From: Lachancea dasiensis
Taxonomy: Eukaryota; Ascomycota; Saccharomycetes; Saccharomycetales; Saccharomycetaceae
DNA: 64,000 nt
Direction: 5' to 3'
NCBI GenBank assembly: GCA_900074725.1
Contig: LT598457.1
Coordinates: 558,001 to 622,000, forward strand
Position 1 is the stretch's first letter, and each line of letters begins with the position of its first letter. The position numbers and the translations under genes were made by a program. This document shows, piece after piece, positions 46,970 to 57,216 of the stretch. The notes beneath the pieces were generated by a model, which saw only the letters and a list, made by a program, of their open reading frames with translations, was not told where the DNA came from and searched no databases.

Positions 46970-49465
46970 TTAAATTATCCACGTGACCATGTTTTTGAAC
47001 CTCTCGCTCCATGAATTGTTGTACTGCTGATGCTCAGACCATTGCAGTCTATCCCCCTCACGCCTCCCAGTATCTAGGTCTAGTTGATCGAGTCTTTGTA
47101 GCTTGGAGTTCCTAAGAAGCTTGAAACCGGCATAGTTTACCACAAAAAATATGACACCGCCGTAGGACGAAAATGCCATCTTGGTATTCCAAAAGCCTTT
47201 CAAAAAGTTGGAAAACCCCATGAGTAGCACGATTACAGTTGATCCAAATAGTCCATAGTAAGCAGCAAAGGGTTGGAGAGGAGATTTGTATGGATAAGAA
47301 GGGTCGTCGCGGGATATTATCTCAGGACGTCTTTTCAATGCATAGTAATACCGTAAGAACGAGACATTCAGGCCAAACCAAATGATGGCAATCGTTGCGC
47401 TGGACATGTTGGCTAAAGCTTGGAAGATTTCAAGAGAATGAGAATTTAAAGCGAGGTACGCAAGTGAGCCGACCAATCCGGTGAACATGACAGCCATATA
47501 TGGAACCCCACGGCCCGTACATCGCTTGAACACTGATGGAGACTTATCCTGAGTTGACATTGAGTAGAGGGTTCTACTAGCAGCATACAAGGAAGAAAAG
47601 GCGGAAGATACGCCAAAGATGGCCAGGAAGGCATTGAATACCGATGAAAAGGTGCATAGACCGAAGCTATTCAATGCAAGAATCCAAGGACTTTGATTGC
47701 CACTTGAAAGGACCTGAGCTGAATCTACAGTGCCTTGGTCACCATCGCACGAGTGATCCATCTGCCAACTGGTCGTTGAGGGGGAAAGGATAGGACTGGC
47801 AGGATTTTGAGTTGCAGAGATGTAGTAACGCAACAGCCGTGAGTCGCCACTGTACACGTTTATACCTATCACCAGGGTAGATATCAAATAAATGCTCGTA
47901 ATCGTGGCGAAAGTTCTTTTGGTTGCAGGTGGCAAAGAGTGCCTGGGGTTGGTAGCCTCTCCGCAGGCAACAAATCCTACTTCGACACCGCTGAAAGAAA
48001 ATGACGAGAGAATAACGACAACCAAAACTGATAAAAATCGGCCTTTGGCGCCAGAAATTCCACCTTTGCTGCCAGTTCCTACATCCTGAAGATCAAATGT
48101 AGGTCTAAACAAGCCAAAGGTTAGATTTTCTGGTGACTTGCTACTATCCCAAAAACGGAATCCTATTCTGGAGTGTCTCTGGCTTCCAGCGCCAGCGTTG
48201 AGGGCTATCATGACAAGAACCATGATCGTGCAAATTGTTATTTTAAGGAACGTGAAGCCAAATGAAATTTCCCCGACTAAACGAACATCTAGTAAGTTTA
48301 CCGAGACAATGACAATGAGAAAAAGGGATATGAAGCCAGCCGTGGCACCTGTACTCATTGATTCGTTGCTATAATAGCTCAGCATGTAGTTGCTCGCCAC
48401 AATTTGATTCGCTAAGGTGAGCGAGTAAGTTAGCCAGTAGGTCCAGCCTAGGGCGAATCCAAAGGCGTCCTCCACAAATCTTGAAGCCAATCCTGAAACG
48501 CCAGACGCAATAGGGATGACTGTAGCAATTTCTGTGAAGGACAAAGTAGTTGCTAGCACTACGCTAGCACAAATTGAAAACCCGATTAGAGATCCGAAAG
48601 GACCTCCGATAGACAGGGCCTTCCCACTGTTTAAGAACAAACCAACACCGATCGTGGCACCGGTAGCAATAGCTTGTAAATGTCTTCTTTCTAGTCTCCT
48701 TTGCAGAATTTGGCCTTCGCTAGAACTGGCTCCTTGCTGCGGTGATCCATTCGTAGACTTTCCAATTCCGCCACCTCTCGAAGAAGCGAACCCGCCGATT
48801 TTCCTGCTCCCCTCGGGCAGTGACATGTCAATTATACCATTAAGGTCTTTCTCCATGTCAATGATCTGGGTTTCATGAGAGTCTGTACGAGCAATACGTA
48901 AGTCAGGCCCGTTGTGGCGATTTTGGTTCGAACTTCTCAAAGGAGTTTTGCCCGTAGTTTCCAAAGGGGACTTTACGACATTTGCTAGTATACTACGCTC
49001 ATGCCAAAATTGAGGTGCCGATATGTCATTGTCTTGGCCTGCGACAAACCGGGCGCTAAGGTCATCCGAGCTCAATATATTCAGCGGTTGCAGGCTTCGC
49101 TGCTTTAGCAGACCATCTAACTTTTTCCGCAGCTCAAACTCTCGATGAACTCTAGTATTATACTGCTCGAAGTCTCCTGTGGCTGGTACCGTCTTGGCAT
49201 CTGTTGTCAAAGTGCCCATTTTCCTAACGAAGCGATCACTCAAATAGAACTGCTGTTCGGCCAACTTCTCTCTATAGAGTATAGCCTCTTCACTGTTGAG
49301 GCCTGAAAGAAGCTCTTGAAGAAAGGCGAAGTCACAGCTGTCCGATTCTCCGCTTACCCGCTGAGTTCCATCCTTCTCAGGTAGGGAATCAGCAGAGTCA
49401 GATTTGTCGCTGCATTGCGAGCTACGGAGGTCTGGAAATAGTCCAGACAAACATTCCCTGTTCAT
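46970..49465 (-). CDS. SSY1: Ssy1, plasma-membrane amino-acid sensor (SPS sensor)
   Basis: Non-transporting permease homologue that senses external amino acids with Ptr3 and Ssy5 and activates Stp1/Stp2. The family trait is a long cytosolic N-terminus: about 265 residues of Ser/Asp-rich sequence (starting MNRECLSGLFPDLRSSQCSD) precede the first membrane helix. The amino-acid permease core starts at RRLERRHLQAIATGATIGVG LFL-like text, with SGVSGLASRFVEDAFGFALGW, FSFSGVEVGFVACGEATNPR and STLVIGINVY. 831 residues against 852. It lies between ACL4 and NHA1, matching YDR160W. Confidence 0.94.
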   Translation of the reverse strand: MNRECLSGLFPDLRSSQCSDKSDSADSLPEKDGTQRVSGESDSCDFAFLQELLSGLNSEEAILYREKLAEQQFYLSDRFVRKMGTLTTDAKTVPATGDFEQYNTRVHREFELRKKLDGLLKQRSLQPLNILSSDDLSARFVAGQDNDISAPQFWHERSILANVVKSPLETTGKTPLRSSNQNRHNGPDLRIARTDSHETQIIDMEKDLNGIIDMSLPEGSRKIGGFASSRGGGIGKSTNGSPQQGASSSEGQILQRRLERRHLQAIATGATIGVGLFLNSGKALSIGGPFGSLIGFSICASVVLATTLSFTEIATVIPIASGVSGLASRFVEDAFGFALGWTYWLTYSLTLANQIVASNYMLSYYSNESMSTGATAGFISLFLIVIVSVNLLDVRLVGEISFGFTFLKITICTIMVLVMIALNAGAGSQRHSRIGFRFWDSSKSPENLTFGLFRPTFDLQDVGTGSKGGISGAKGRFLSVLVVVILSSFSFSGVEVGFVACGEATNPRHSLPPATKRTFATITSIYLISTLVIGINVYSGDSRLLRYYISATQNPASPILSPSTTSWQMDHSCDGDQGTVDSAQVLSSGNQSPWILALNSFGLCTFSSVFNAFLAIFGVSSAFSSLYAASRTLYSMSTQDKSPSVFKRCTGRGVPYMAVMFTGLVGSLAYLALNSHSLEIFQALANMSSATIAIIWFGLNVSFLRYYYALKRRPEIISRDDPSYPYKSPLQPFAAYYGLFGSTVIVLLMGFSNFLKGFWNTKMAFSSYGGVIFFVVNYAGFKLLRNSKLQRLDQLDLDTGRREGDRLQWSEHQQYNNSWSERFKNMVTWII

Positions 49466-49600
49466 GACATTTGATATCAGCCTGCCCTACTACCAAGGAG
49501 TTCTAATGGTATGACACTGGACTTTGTATGAAGGTTTATGATCTTTCAATATCGATGAACTTCTAAAAAATGCAATTAATATATAACCTATGCATATTTA

Positions 49601-52600
49601 TCATTTGCGTAAATTGAACCCTAAAGCATTCCTAACCTTCTTGGAAGTCGCAGCGCGCTCTTGTTGAGGACGTGAGATAGCGGCTGCGTCAATCTCCTCG
49701 TCATCATCGTCCCTTGGTGCGGCAACGTGTCCCAGAGCTGTCAATCTTCTCGAGCGCTCTACCGCAGTTTCAGACTCCCCATCGCTGAGCTCCTCGTCAC
49801 CTTCGGAGAACTCGGCGTTAGAAGCGTCCTCTTCCTCACTGTAATCATCTTCATCCGAGTCTTGCCCGTCATCACTGTCATATTCATCTGAGTCTTCGTC
49901 ATCGTCGTGCTCTTCGTCGTAGTCGTCCTGTGATGAACGGTCTTGTGCTCCAGATGTAGGAACCGGAGTCAAACGGCGCCCGCGAATCTTCGTTCCAGGG
50001 TCTAGTTGGTCAACAGTAGAAGATTCGGGTGACTGGGATGTATTCTTGGAAATTCCCACCGCAGAAAGTGCTTTGGCCATCATTCCGGGTGCTTTCTGCC
50101 TACTTTCTCTGTTGCTTCTACTGGCACTCATTTCGTGAGAATTAATGCGGTATCTTCGAAGAACATCTCCGTCTTCATTTTCAATGATAAGTTGGTCATC
50201 GATCTTGTAAGCGAAATACCGCTTGTTAGCATTTTCATCTATTAGTGTTTGTCTTCTTCTGCGAGGAGGCGTGAAAGCACGCTTTAAAGCTCCCATTTTG
50301 CTCTCATCATGAGACGGTCCTTCTTCTTCGTCCTTCGGTTTGCGATTAAGCTCGGCCTGGTCTATTATTTCACCCTGACTGTTTTCAACGATTATTTTAT
50401 GCCCTTCGGCATACGCAACGGCGCCTTCTTCTTCTTCGGCTTTCATTTCCATCTTCCGCCGCAAACTTTCTAGATCTCTGGTGTAGCTATCGATGGACGC
50501 AGCGTGTGATTCCCTTTCAAACTTCTCTTCATCGAAATTGGACGAAGATGCTGTCGTGGCACCCGCATGAGGAACATGATCTGATGGACCTCCAGTCGGT
50601 GGAGCAGAATGTTGAATATGGTTCAAATCATCATCGATTTCCTGTGCTTCAGCGTCAGGAGGGTAACCAGATATCGCGTCTAGTTTACTAATCGCCTCAT
50701 TTGCTTCAGCAGGCGACATGACATCAACTGAATCCAAAGTATCCTGAGCTCCATCCTCTTCGTCAATATTAGTATCGTCATAGGCGTCCTCGTCATTGGT
50801 GCGTAGCTGGGAGCTCAAGGCAAATGCGGCAGCTTGTGCTTCTTTTTCGCGCTGTAACCTCTCGTTATCTACAGTCTCGGGACTCTCTGAAGTTCCACCA
50901 GCTGATCCTACCTTTGACTTGAAGATATCACCTCTTATTCTTTTCTTTAGCCCTCTGCGCTTTCTCTTCATCCCCCCGAACGGTTTAGCAGGAATACCAC
51001 TTGTTTCTACGGTATCCTGGCGTGCCATGGTATCTGAGGGAGCTTTTGTGTCAATTCTCTGCAAGGAGAATGATCTTCCGGATTTGTCCAACGTAGGTAG
51101 TCTTTGCATCCAAGATGATCCTTTGCCATTAGTAGTCTGGGTGGTGAACGACTTGGTCAAGGTTATTGTATTCAAGTGACGGCCTAGTGTGATCACAGCA
51201 ACAGACGAGCCATGGACGATAATTGAAACGATAATGAAAAAGCATGTTACTGGCCATATTATCGCAATGAGCTTCCAATATTCCGAACCTTCGGCAGGCA
51301 GCTCCTTCAAGGGTGTTTCCTCACCAGTGGCATGTGCCTCAAGTTCTGCACGGGCAAGAATGGCCGCAAAAATAGCACCAACGCCTATAGGACCGAAATG
51401 TCCAACAAAGATAGCTTCCCTCCAGGTTTTGATATCTGGTATCATAGATTTGAAGGCGAGCACTGCTGGTATCCGGCGTAAGAAAATAACCACAATACCA
51501 AGGATAACCAGCCTCCAAGCATCCAGCCCTAGATCATGGTCGTTAAATTGCTGCCATGGGATGATGGCTCCAAAATACACAAAGTAAGCCAAATTTAAAA
51601 GTAAGTCAATGATAGTGGATATTTCACTCTCTTTGGTCTTATTGGAAAACCATCCATCCCATGCAAATGCGGTACCAGCAGCAAAAGACACTAGAAGATC
51701 ATCGGCTCCCAGTATAGAACCAAACCCTGCGCACATAAAGGCCAAACACACATAGAAAGCCAAGAAGGATTCTCGATCTATTAGCTTGCGTTCCTCGGCA
51801 AACCGGATTGCCCGACGGCCCGTGTATCCAATAACAGCGCCTAGTATGCAACCGAATAGACACTCATAGAGAATTGTAACACAAATCCAATCCTTCACAA
51901 TTTCTCCTCCATTTCCCGCATGGAACAACAGGTTTAACGATAGATAAATGAAAGGAAATGCCATCCCATCATTACAACCACTTTCAGCCGACAATAGATT
52001 CCTCAGATGGCCAGGAACACGTTGCGCGAACTTACCTGAAACCACGGACTGTGCCAAGATAGGATCTGTGGCCGTAATACAGGAAGCAACCAGCAGAGCC
52101 TCAGGGAAATTCAAATGTGGGATAACTATCCAAACAAATAGCGCAATTATCAGCCAGCCAGCAGTCATTACAGGTAGAAGTAGCATGGTCACCGACAACC
52201 AGTGCTTCAACATGTACTTCTTGGGTAGCTCGACTGCCACCGCAAAAATCTGCAAACACAGCACGATCCGAGTAATTTCCAATGTAATCGAGTCCGAATT
52301 GCCCCATGTCAATGGGTTGAACCAGTCAAGACAGTGTGGACCAACAATAAGACCGAAAATGACCGCAACAGTCGATTCACCGATGTAAAGCTTTTCCTTG
52401 ACAAAAAGTGAAAGCAGCGAGAATACAGCAGAGAAAATGCCCACACAGGCATACGCAACATGCGATTTGGTAACCTGTAGCCGGTTAGTATGGTATTCCG
52501 AAATGCGAGACTATCATATATAGAGTCTCACCATTTTATCTGAGCCAACCACATTTATATAGTTACTCAAATGTGCAAATTTTAGTGCAAAACGTACCTC

Positions 52601-52621
52601 TAAGTGCTCCCACAATGCCAT
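49601..52621 (-). CDS. NHA1: Nha1, plasma-membrane Na+,K+/H+ antiporter (two exons)
   Basis: Joined exons 52621-52598 and 52474-49601 encode 965 residues (985 in S. cerevisiae). Exports Na+ and K+ in exchange for protons. The start is restored by splicing: MALWEHLE + VTKSHVAYACVGIFS, against MAIWEQLEVSKAHVAYACVG in S. cerevisiae. About twelve membrane helices fill residues 15-430; the cation site GADDLLVSFAAG with the essential Asp pair is near residue 270, and LLSAESGCNDGMAFPF is intact. The following region GRHLNTITLTKSF and GKGSSWMQRLPTLDKSGRSFSL is conserved, then a ~450-residue acidic, disordered tail with YFAYKIDDQLIIENEDGDV. The tail is rich in Asp/Glu repeats and ends NALGFNLRK. Confidence 0.96.
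52475..52597 (-). other. NHA1: NHA1 intron (123 bp, phase 0)
   Basis: Minus-strand donor GTACGT at 52597-52592, branch point TACTAAC at 52490-52484 and acceptor CTACAG ending at 52475. Nine bases lie between the branch heptamer and the intron end. Splicing joins GAG to GTT in frame after codon 8. Confidence 0.93.
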
Positions 52622-52920
52622 GGTGTTTTAATAGCCACTCAAACTGGCTTTGAACGACCTCCTACGACTTTTAGTTTTCGTGGAAATGTGATGAGGGTTC
52701 CTCTTTATATATGTGCCCGATTAAAACGTTCGGTTTTTCTTGCTACGCATAGGTAACCCCGGACGACAGTCACCTGAATCATTTTAGGACCCTGGCTCGA
52801 TGGGTAACGAGTGAGTAGCGATGAGAGCCAATGGAGCAGATCAGTAGTGAGAACGTCTAATGTAGTGTTCATTGTTGTTTCAGGCTCTTGTTTAAAGATC
52901 CTGGAGGGAAACGGGCTTAT
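52622..52920. promoter_or_regulatory. NHA1 promoter and SAC3 3' region
   Basis: 299 bp. A minus-strand TATATAAA is at 52711-52704, about 85 bp upstream of the NHA1 ATG. An everted CCG-N11-CGG triplet pair (about 52717-52733) may be a zinc-cluster factor site. Confidence 0.5.
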
Positions 52921-55900
52921 TCAGTATTTGTTTAGGCTTTTTTTCACGGATGCGATGAGATGCTTGAGCTCGAGAACACTATCAGACGTCTCTTGCTGGT
53001 CAGTGGTAGTCGAAGTGGAGGCGGCATTCGCTGGCAAAAGTCTTTCAGAAGGGGTTGAAATGGGGGATTCGAAAGTTACGTTTGAAATCCCACTGGTGTT
53101 GCACGTGGCTAAACGACTGGCCGACATGGGTTCGTGTTTAGTTCGTGAAGGCAATGGAGTGGTCCAGGACACGCCAGGGTCTGCAAGAGTGAAGTGGCCG
53201 TCGAGACGGACCTTGACAGCCAAATGTGAGGGTTCGGATGTGGGAATTGAGGAAGAAGAACCAGAAGTGCTGCGTTTAATGAATGGCCGGACCGCCAGAG
53301 GAGTCTTGAATTTGTTCCTGTGAGAATCCGACAACAACACAGGCAGCTTGCGTTTACGCACACGCGGCGAGGCTGCAACATGCGATTGCAGGTATGCATA
53401 CGTGTTGGTAGGTTTGTTGCGTTCCTGTTCGTATTTGCGAGTCTCTTGTTCCAGGGCCCTGCGTAACTTGGAGTCTAATTCTCGCGAACTTTGATACCTA
53501 ATGGACGTTACGGAGCTCGCCTGCGAGTTCCTGTTTCTGAGTGAAGCATTGTATATCCCCCGCTCAGTTAAGTTCAAGCTACAACACTTCGCAATTTTCG
53601 AAAGGTTTCTTTGCAAGGCGACATGAGGGTCATCGCCAGTGAGCTTGATGACCTCCACGGTCTCCAATGCCGATGCAAAAATTTTAGACATTTTCGTCAG
53701 CTTAAGTGCTCTAGATATTTCTTCAGATGTAAGTGGATTTTCTGTAGACTCCCAATAAACGACCATGATGGAGAATCTGTAATTGGTATTCAAGGCCACG
53801 CCATGGGCTAGTTCAATCAATTTTTCACCGTCTTGCTTTAGCTTCATTTCAAGATCGAAAATATCATTCTCCGTGACCCCGCTGTTAAAAACCAAGAGTT
53901 GCAAACTCTCAAAATCCTTGGGTGAAAATTCATGGGCGACGTGTCTGATTTCTAAAGACAGACCTTGCCTTTTGGAGAGCAAGCTGCGACTAGTAGAATT
54001 TTGAAGACCGAATTTGCTCAGAAGCCAGCGAGCAGAGATACTGTCCCAATTCCGGGCATATAAGGAAATGTTAAACTTGAGGGCTTCTTTGGATTGTTTA
54101 GCCTTCTCAGAAACCGTACGGCATGCATTGTTTACAATCGGCTCGAGGTATAGTTTCTCTAAATCTAAGACTTCCCATACCGCAGGGTTTTTGCGTAATG
54201 GTGTCTTGAAATGACTTTTCTCATTGGTGACCGGGGTATGGACAATATCCCTCTGTGACGATAAAGGCATGATAAATGAGAAGTTTGAAGTAGGAGTAGC
54301 GTCTACCTTGAGTCTCTTGAAGTCAGGAACACCTAACTGCCTGCTCACTTTGGCGATTTCTTCCATGTGCAACCTTTTCTTTTCCAGTTGGTCTCTTCTT
54401 CTGGTGCAACCACCTCTCCACAGCTTCCACCCATGCCTTAAACAAGTCGTATCATGAGCAATCTCGGCTTGTGTTTGTAAAGCAGTGAGATATAGTTTCT
54501 CGTGGAGAAACGCCTGGTAAAGCTCGTTTGTTAATTGCTGAAGCTGTTCTACCTTCCGGGAGCGCTTTCGTAACTGCTCTTTTGCAATTAGAGATGTCTG
54601 CTCGTGTACCACGTTCCGTATGATTTTATCTGCAACCCATTTGGATGCCTCAATTCGCTCTTTAATTTTATCATCTGCCTTCTCTAAATTGGCATCCGTT
54701 CCGCTAACATCTGCGGGTTCTTTGACAAATATCTCCCTTTCTCTAGTTTCTTTTATTCTTCTCTGTTCGTCAATTTTTTCCTGTATATTAGTTTCGTATG
54801 CTTTCTCAACCTTGGCATTTTGATTTGTTTCTTTGTTATCTTCTTTTGATTGTTTTGTGGCCTCTACATTGCGGGCTAGATTGTCTGTCATATTGGCGAA
54901 GTCAACCTTCGGCGAAGTCTCAAGCTTCGAAACTTGACTCAGGTGTTGAATGGATTTCGAACTGTTTGAAGGACTTTCCGATACCTCTTCTCGTGCTGTG
55001 GATCTATAATTTTCATTAAATTGGGTTTGTGGTTGTTCGCTACTATCTCCAGAAGGTATAGTATCAACATTAGGTTTTCCAGAGTTGATGAGAGCTTGAG
55101 GTGTGGATTGAAGCAGCTTTCCATCCACCACACGTAAGTAGCTTTGTTTCAGCGGAGTGGCCTCGGGAATAATATGTGAGTGATGTGTCAAAGTACTCAA
55201 TTTGATGCCTTCTGCGCTCACTTCAACCGAATAGTGTTCGCACAGCTTTATCACCTCATCCTCGTCGTTAAACATTAAATGTTCCCGTATAAAGCTAACA
55301 GGTACGGGCTTATGCTTCTTATTAAGAGCATGTGCTAATGATTTTAAAGCGTAAAATCGAACCTCATTCAGATATACTTCTAGAAATGATGACATCAAAA
55401 ATGGAACTCGATTAGACTTCAACAACTCAAAAAATCTTTGGTAAAGATTTAAGCCATTTTCTGTCTTTATGTGGCCCCTTTCTGAGTAAGTGGAATTGGA
55501 CACTATTCTTCGAAAGCAAAGGGCCAATTGCACTAAACTGTTGTCAAATATTGGTTTGGGAAGCGATTGGGCCATCTTATCATATTCTGGATCTCTGATT
55601 CTACTTAGTAGCGAATAGGCTCGGAACTCTGCTTCGTTGGGAGCCTGCCCACCGCTGGCACGAACCTCGTCATAGATTTCAGAGAGTGTAATCAATGCTT
55701 TGTGGAGTTGCTCTAGCTCTTGTTGCAAACTGTACTCAACGTCACTTCTGGCAGTAACGTGCAGAATCAAAAGGTGAATTCTCACAATTCTCTCATTACA
55801 GTCAATGGCTTCCGGCCCGCTATAGTTTTGATACGTGAAGTCCTGCCTGATGGATCGCATGCGATCCCATAAGAATCCCTCGCAGTCCGGTAATTTGGGT

Positions 55901-56682
55901 AGTATGTTGTCGACAATGTAGTCTAAAGTTCTTACCAAAACTTGAGGGGGCCTAACATCTGACGGTAACGGTGGCGCCGCTGCTGCCGCAGGTCTTGCAA
56001 AAACCTTCAAGGCCTTCTGTCTGGAAATGGTTCTGGAGCGTTCATCATCCTTTTCGTAACGGACTACGTTGTTTTCCACGCTTCTGCGGGCCCGCTCAAA
56101 TATTGGACACATATCCTGGCAAGTTCCTTGGAATTCAATAGCGTCGTTCAGATCTTTGGCAAAGTCAGCCCGATCTACTAGTTCTTTATCCTCCATGACT
56201 CGTCTTTCTACTTCACGCATTTTCTTCAAAGTTTCCCAAAGTTCAGTTGCATCTGCTATTGTGCGTTCCTTTTTGAGCATTTGCTGTTGATTTTCTCGAT
56301 CCCAGGAATCCTGAGCGTAGCAGCGAGGTCTTAAACATGGCCTCTGCTGTATTAGGTACTTTGGGGTGCTTCTTGGTTCATGAGAGATTGGTTTGAACCC
56401 AAGCGCTTCAGGTGACAAACTTGTAAGCATACCAGTGTTATCCACTTTTGCGATGACATCATTGACTATGATGGCACTTGATGTCCTTTTGGTTTGAGTA
56501 GGTGGTAAGTGAATGTTCGTGACTGTAGATGAGGGAGCATTTACCTGTTTTTGGTGATTGCGGCCCTTGAACCGATTTCCCTTGGGCCTTCGATTGGGGC
56601 CTCTTTCGCTACCAGAGCTTTGGGAATTACTAAAGAAGCTAAAATTTGGTGAAGGAGTTGGTGCTCCAACAGCAAAGCTCAT
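52921..56682 (-). CDS. SAC3: Sac3, TREX-2 mRNA-export scaffold
   Basis: Scaffold of TREX-2 (with Thp1, Sus1, Cdc31, Sem1), linking SAGA-bound genes to nuclear pores. An N-terminal FG-like, basic segment (MSFAVGAPTPSPNFSFFSNS) is followed by the SAC3/GANP domain at about residues 185-480 (FQGTCQDMCPIFERARRSVE, VRTLDYIVDNILPKLPD, YQNYSGPEAIDCNERIVRIH, FRAYSLLSRI). A charged coiled-coil region at 630-760 is in the place of the Cdc31/Sus1-binding helix, and the tail is Ser/Thr-rich ending VKKSLNKY. 1,253 residues against 1,301. Located between NHA1 (YLR138W) and RKM5 (YLR137W) although its orthologue is YDR159W. Confidence 0.95.
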   Translation of the reverse strand: MSFAVGAPTPSPNFSFFSNSQSSGSERGPNRRPKGNRFKGRNHQKQVNAPSSTVTNIHLPPTQTKRTSSAIIVNDVIAKVDNTGMLTSLSPEALGFKPISHEPRSTPKYLIQQRPCLRPRCYAQDSWDRENQQQMLKKERTIADATELWETLKKMREVERRVMEDKELVDRADFAKDLNDAIEFQGTCQDMCPIFERARRSVENNVVRYEKDDERSRTISRQKALKVFARPAAAAAPPLPSDVRPPQVLVRTLDYIVDNILPKLPDCEGFLWDRMRSIRQDFTYQNYSGPEAIDCNERIVRIHLLILHVTARSDVEYSLQQELEQLHKALITLSEIYDEVRASGGQAPNEAEFRAYSLLSRIRDPEYDKMAQSLPKPIFDNSLVQLALCFRRIVSNSTYSERGHIKTENGLNLYQRFFELLKSNRVPFLMSSFLEVYLNEVRFYALKSLAHALNKKHKPVPVSFIREHLMFNDEDEVIKLCEHYSVEVSAEGIKLSTLTHHSHIIPEATPLKQSYLRVVDGKLLQSTPQALINSGKPNVDTIPSGDSSEQPQTQFNENYRSTAREEVSESPSNSSKSIQHLSQVSKLETSPKVDFANMTDNLARNVEATKQSKEDNKETNQNAKVEKAYETNIQEKIDEQRRIKETREREIFVKEPADVSGTDANLEKADDKIKERIEASKWVADKIIRNVVHEQTSLIAKEQLRKRSRKVEQLQQLTNELYQAFLHEKLYLTALQTQAEIAHDTTCLRHGWKLWRGGCTRRRDQLEKKRLHMEEIAKVSRQLGVPDFKRLKVDATPTSNFSFIMPLSSQRDIVHTPVTNEKSHFKTPLRKNPAVWEVLDLEKLYLEPIVNNACRTVSEKAKQSKEALKFNISLYARNWDSISARWLLSKFGLQNSTSRSLLSKRQGLSLEIRHVAHEFSPKDFESLQLLVFNSGVTENDIFDLEMKLKQDGEKLIELAHGVALNTNYRFSIMVVYWESTENPLTSEEISRALKLTKMSKIFASALETVEVIKLTGDDPHVALQRNLSKIAKCCSLNLTERGIYNASLRNRNSQASSVTSIRYQSSRELDSKLRRALEQETRKYEQERNKPTNTYAYLQSHVAASPRVRKRKLPVLLSDSHRNKFKTPLAVRPFIKRSTSGSSSSIPTSEPSHLAVKVRLDGHFTLADPGVSWTTPLPSRTKHEPMSASRLATCNTSGISNVTFESPISTPSERLLPANAASTSTTTDQQETSDSVLELKHLIASVKKSLNKY

Positions 56683-57216
56683 GCTGTAGCGTCAGCTGCT
56701 GTTTCTTCGAGTAAACTTGGTCAATAGTCATATGAACTTTTTATATTCAATAGTATACCATTAATTATGAGTACGAATGTACTCATCTATTCGTCTACCC
56801 ATACAACAACTGTCTTTGATCGATTGCACAGTCGGTTAGATCGCCCATTTTACCTCCCATGAGGCTTTCTAGATTTGAATAAAGATTGTGTACTTGGATC
56901 TTCCGCAGTCCTTTTAAAGCTTATTTATAGTGCACTGATTAAATGATGTTGCGCGCACCTCCTGTCTTAAATCCTTAATTGTAAGTCCTAGCGCTGGTTT
57001 GACAAGCACCAGACCATGTTCCCCGATCAATTTTTACTGTCAAAGTGCAGGGAAGCTCAATGGATGGAAATTACCCGACAGGATCTGCTTGGACTTATTT
57101 CTAGTATATTTAAGAAGATGTTCCACCATTCCTCTGGTAAATTCAAGAGGAATGGTGGAACTTGAGAGGTTTCCCAAGCCTAGTGCATTTTTTGAAGTTT
57201 CGTTTGAGAGTCTCGT
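56683..57216. other. SAC3 promoter and RKM5 3' region
   Basis: 534 bp with a perfect 16-bp inverted repeat close to the RKM5 stop (57120-57161). Otherwise AT-rich stretches only; no gene recognised. Confidence 0.55.
57120..57161. repeat. Perfect 16-bp inverted repeat (hairpin) downstream of RKM5
   Basis: Left arm 57120-57135 (GTTCCACCATTCCTCT) and right arm 57146-57161 (AGAGGAATGGTGGAAC) are perfect complements with a 10-base loop (GGTAAATTCA). The hairpin starts 56 bp beyond the RKM5 stop on the transcribed strand. No poly-T or tRNA sequence is attached. Confidence 0.85.
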
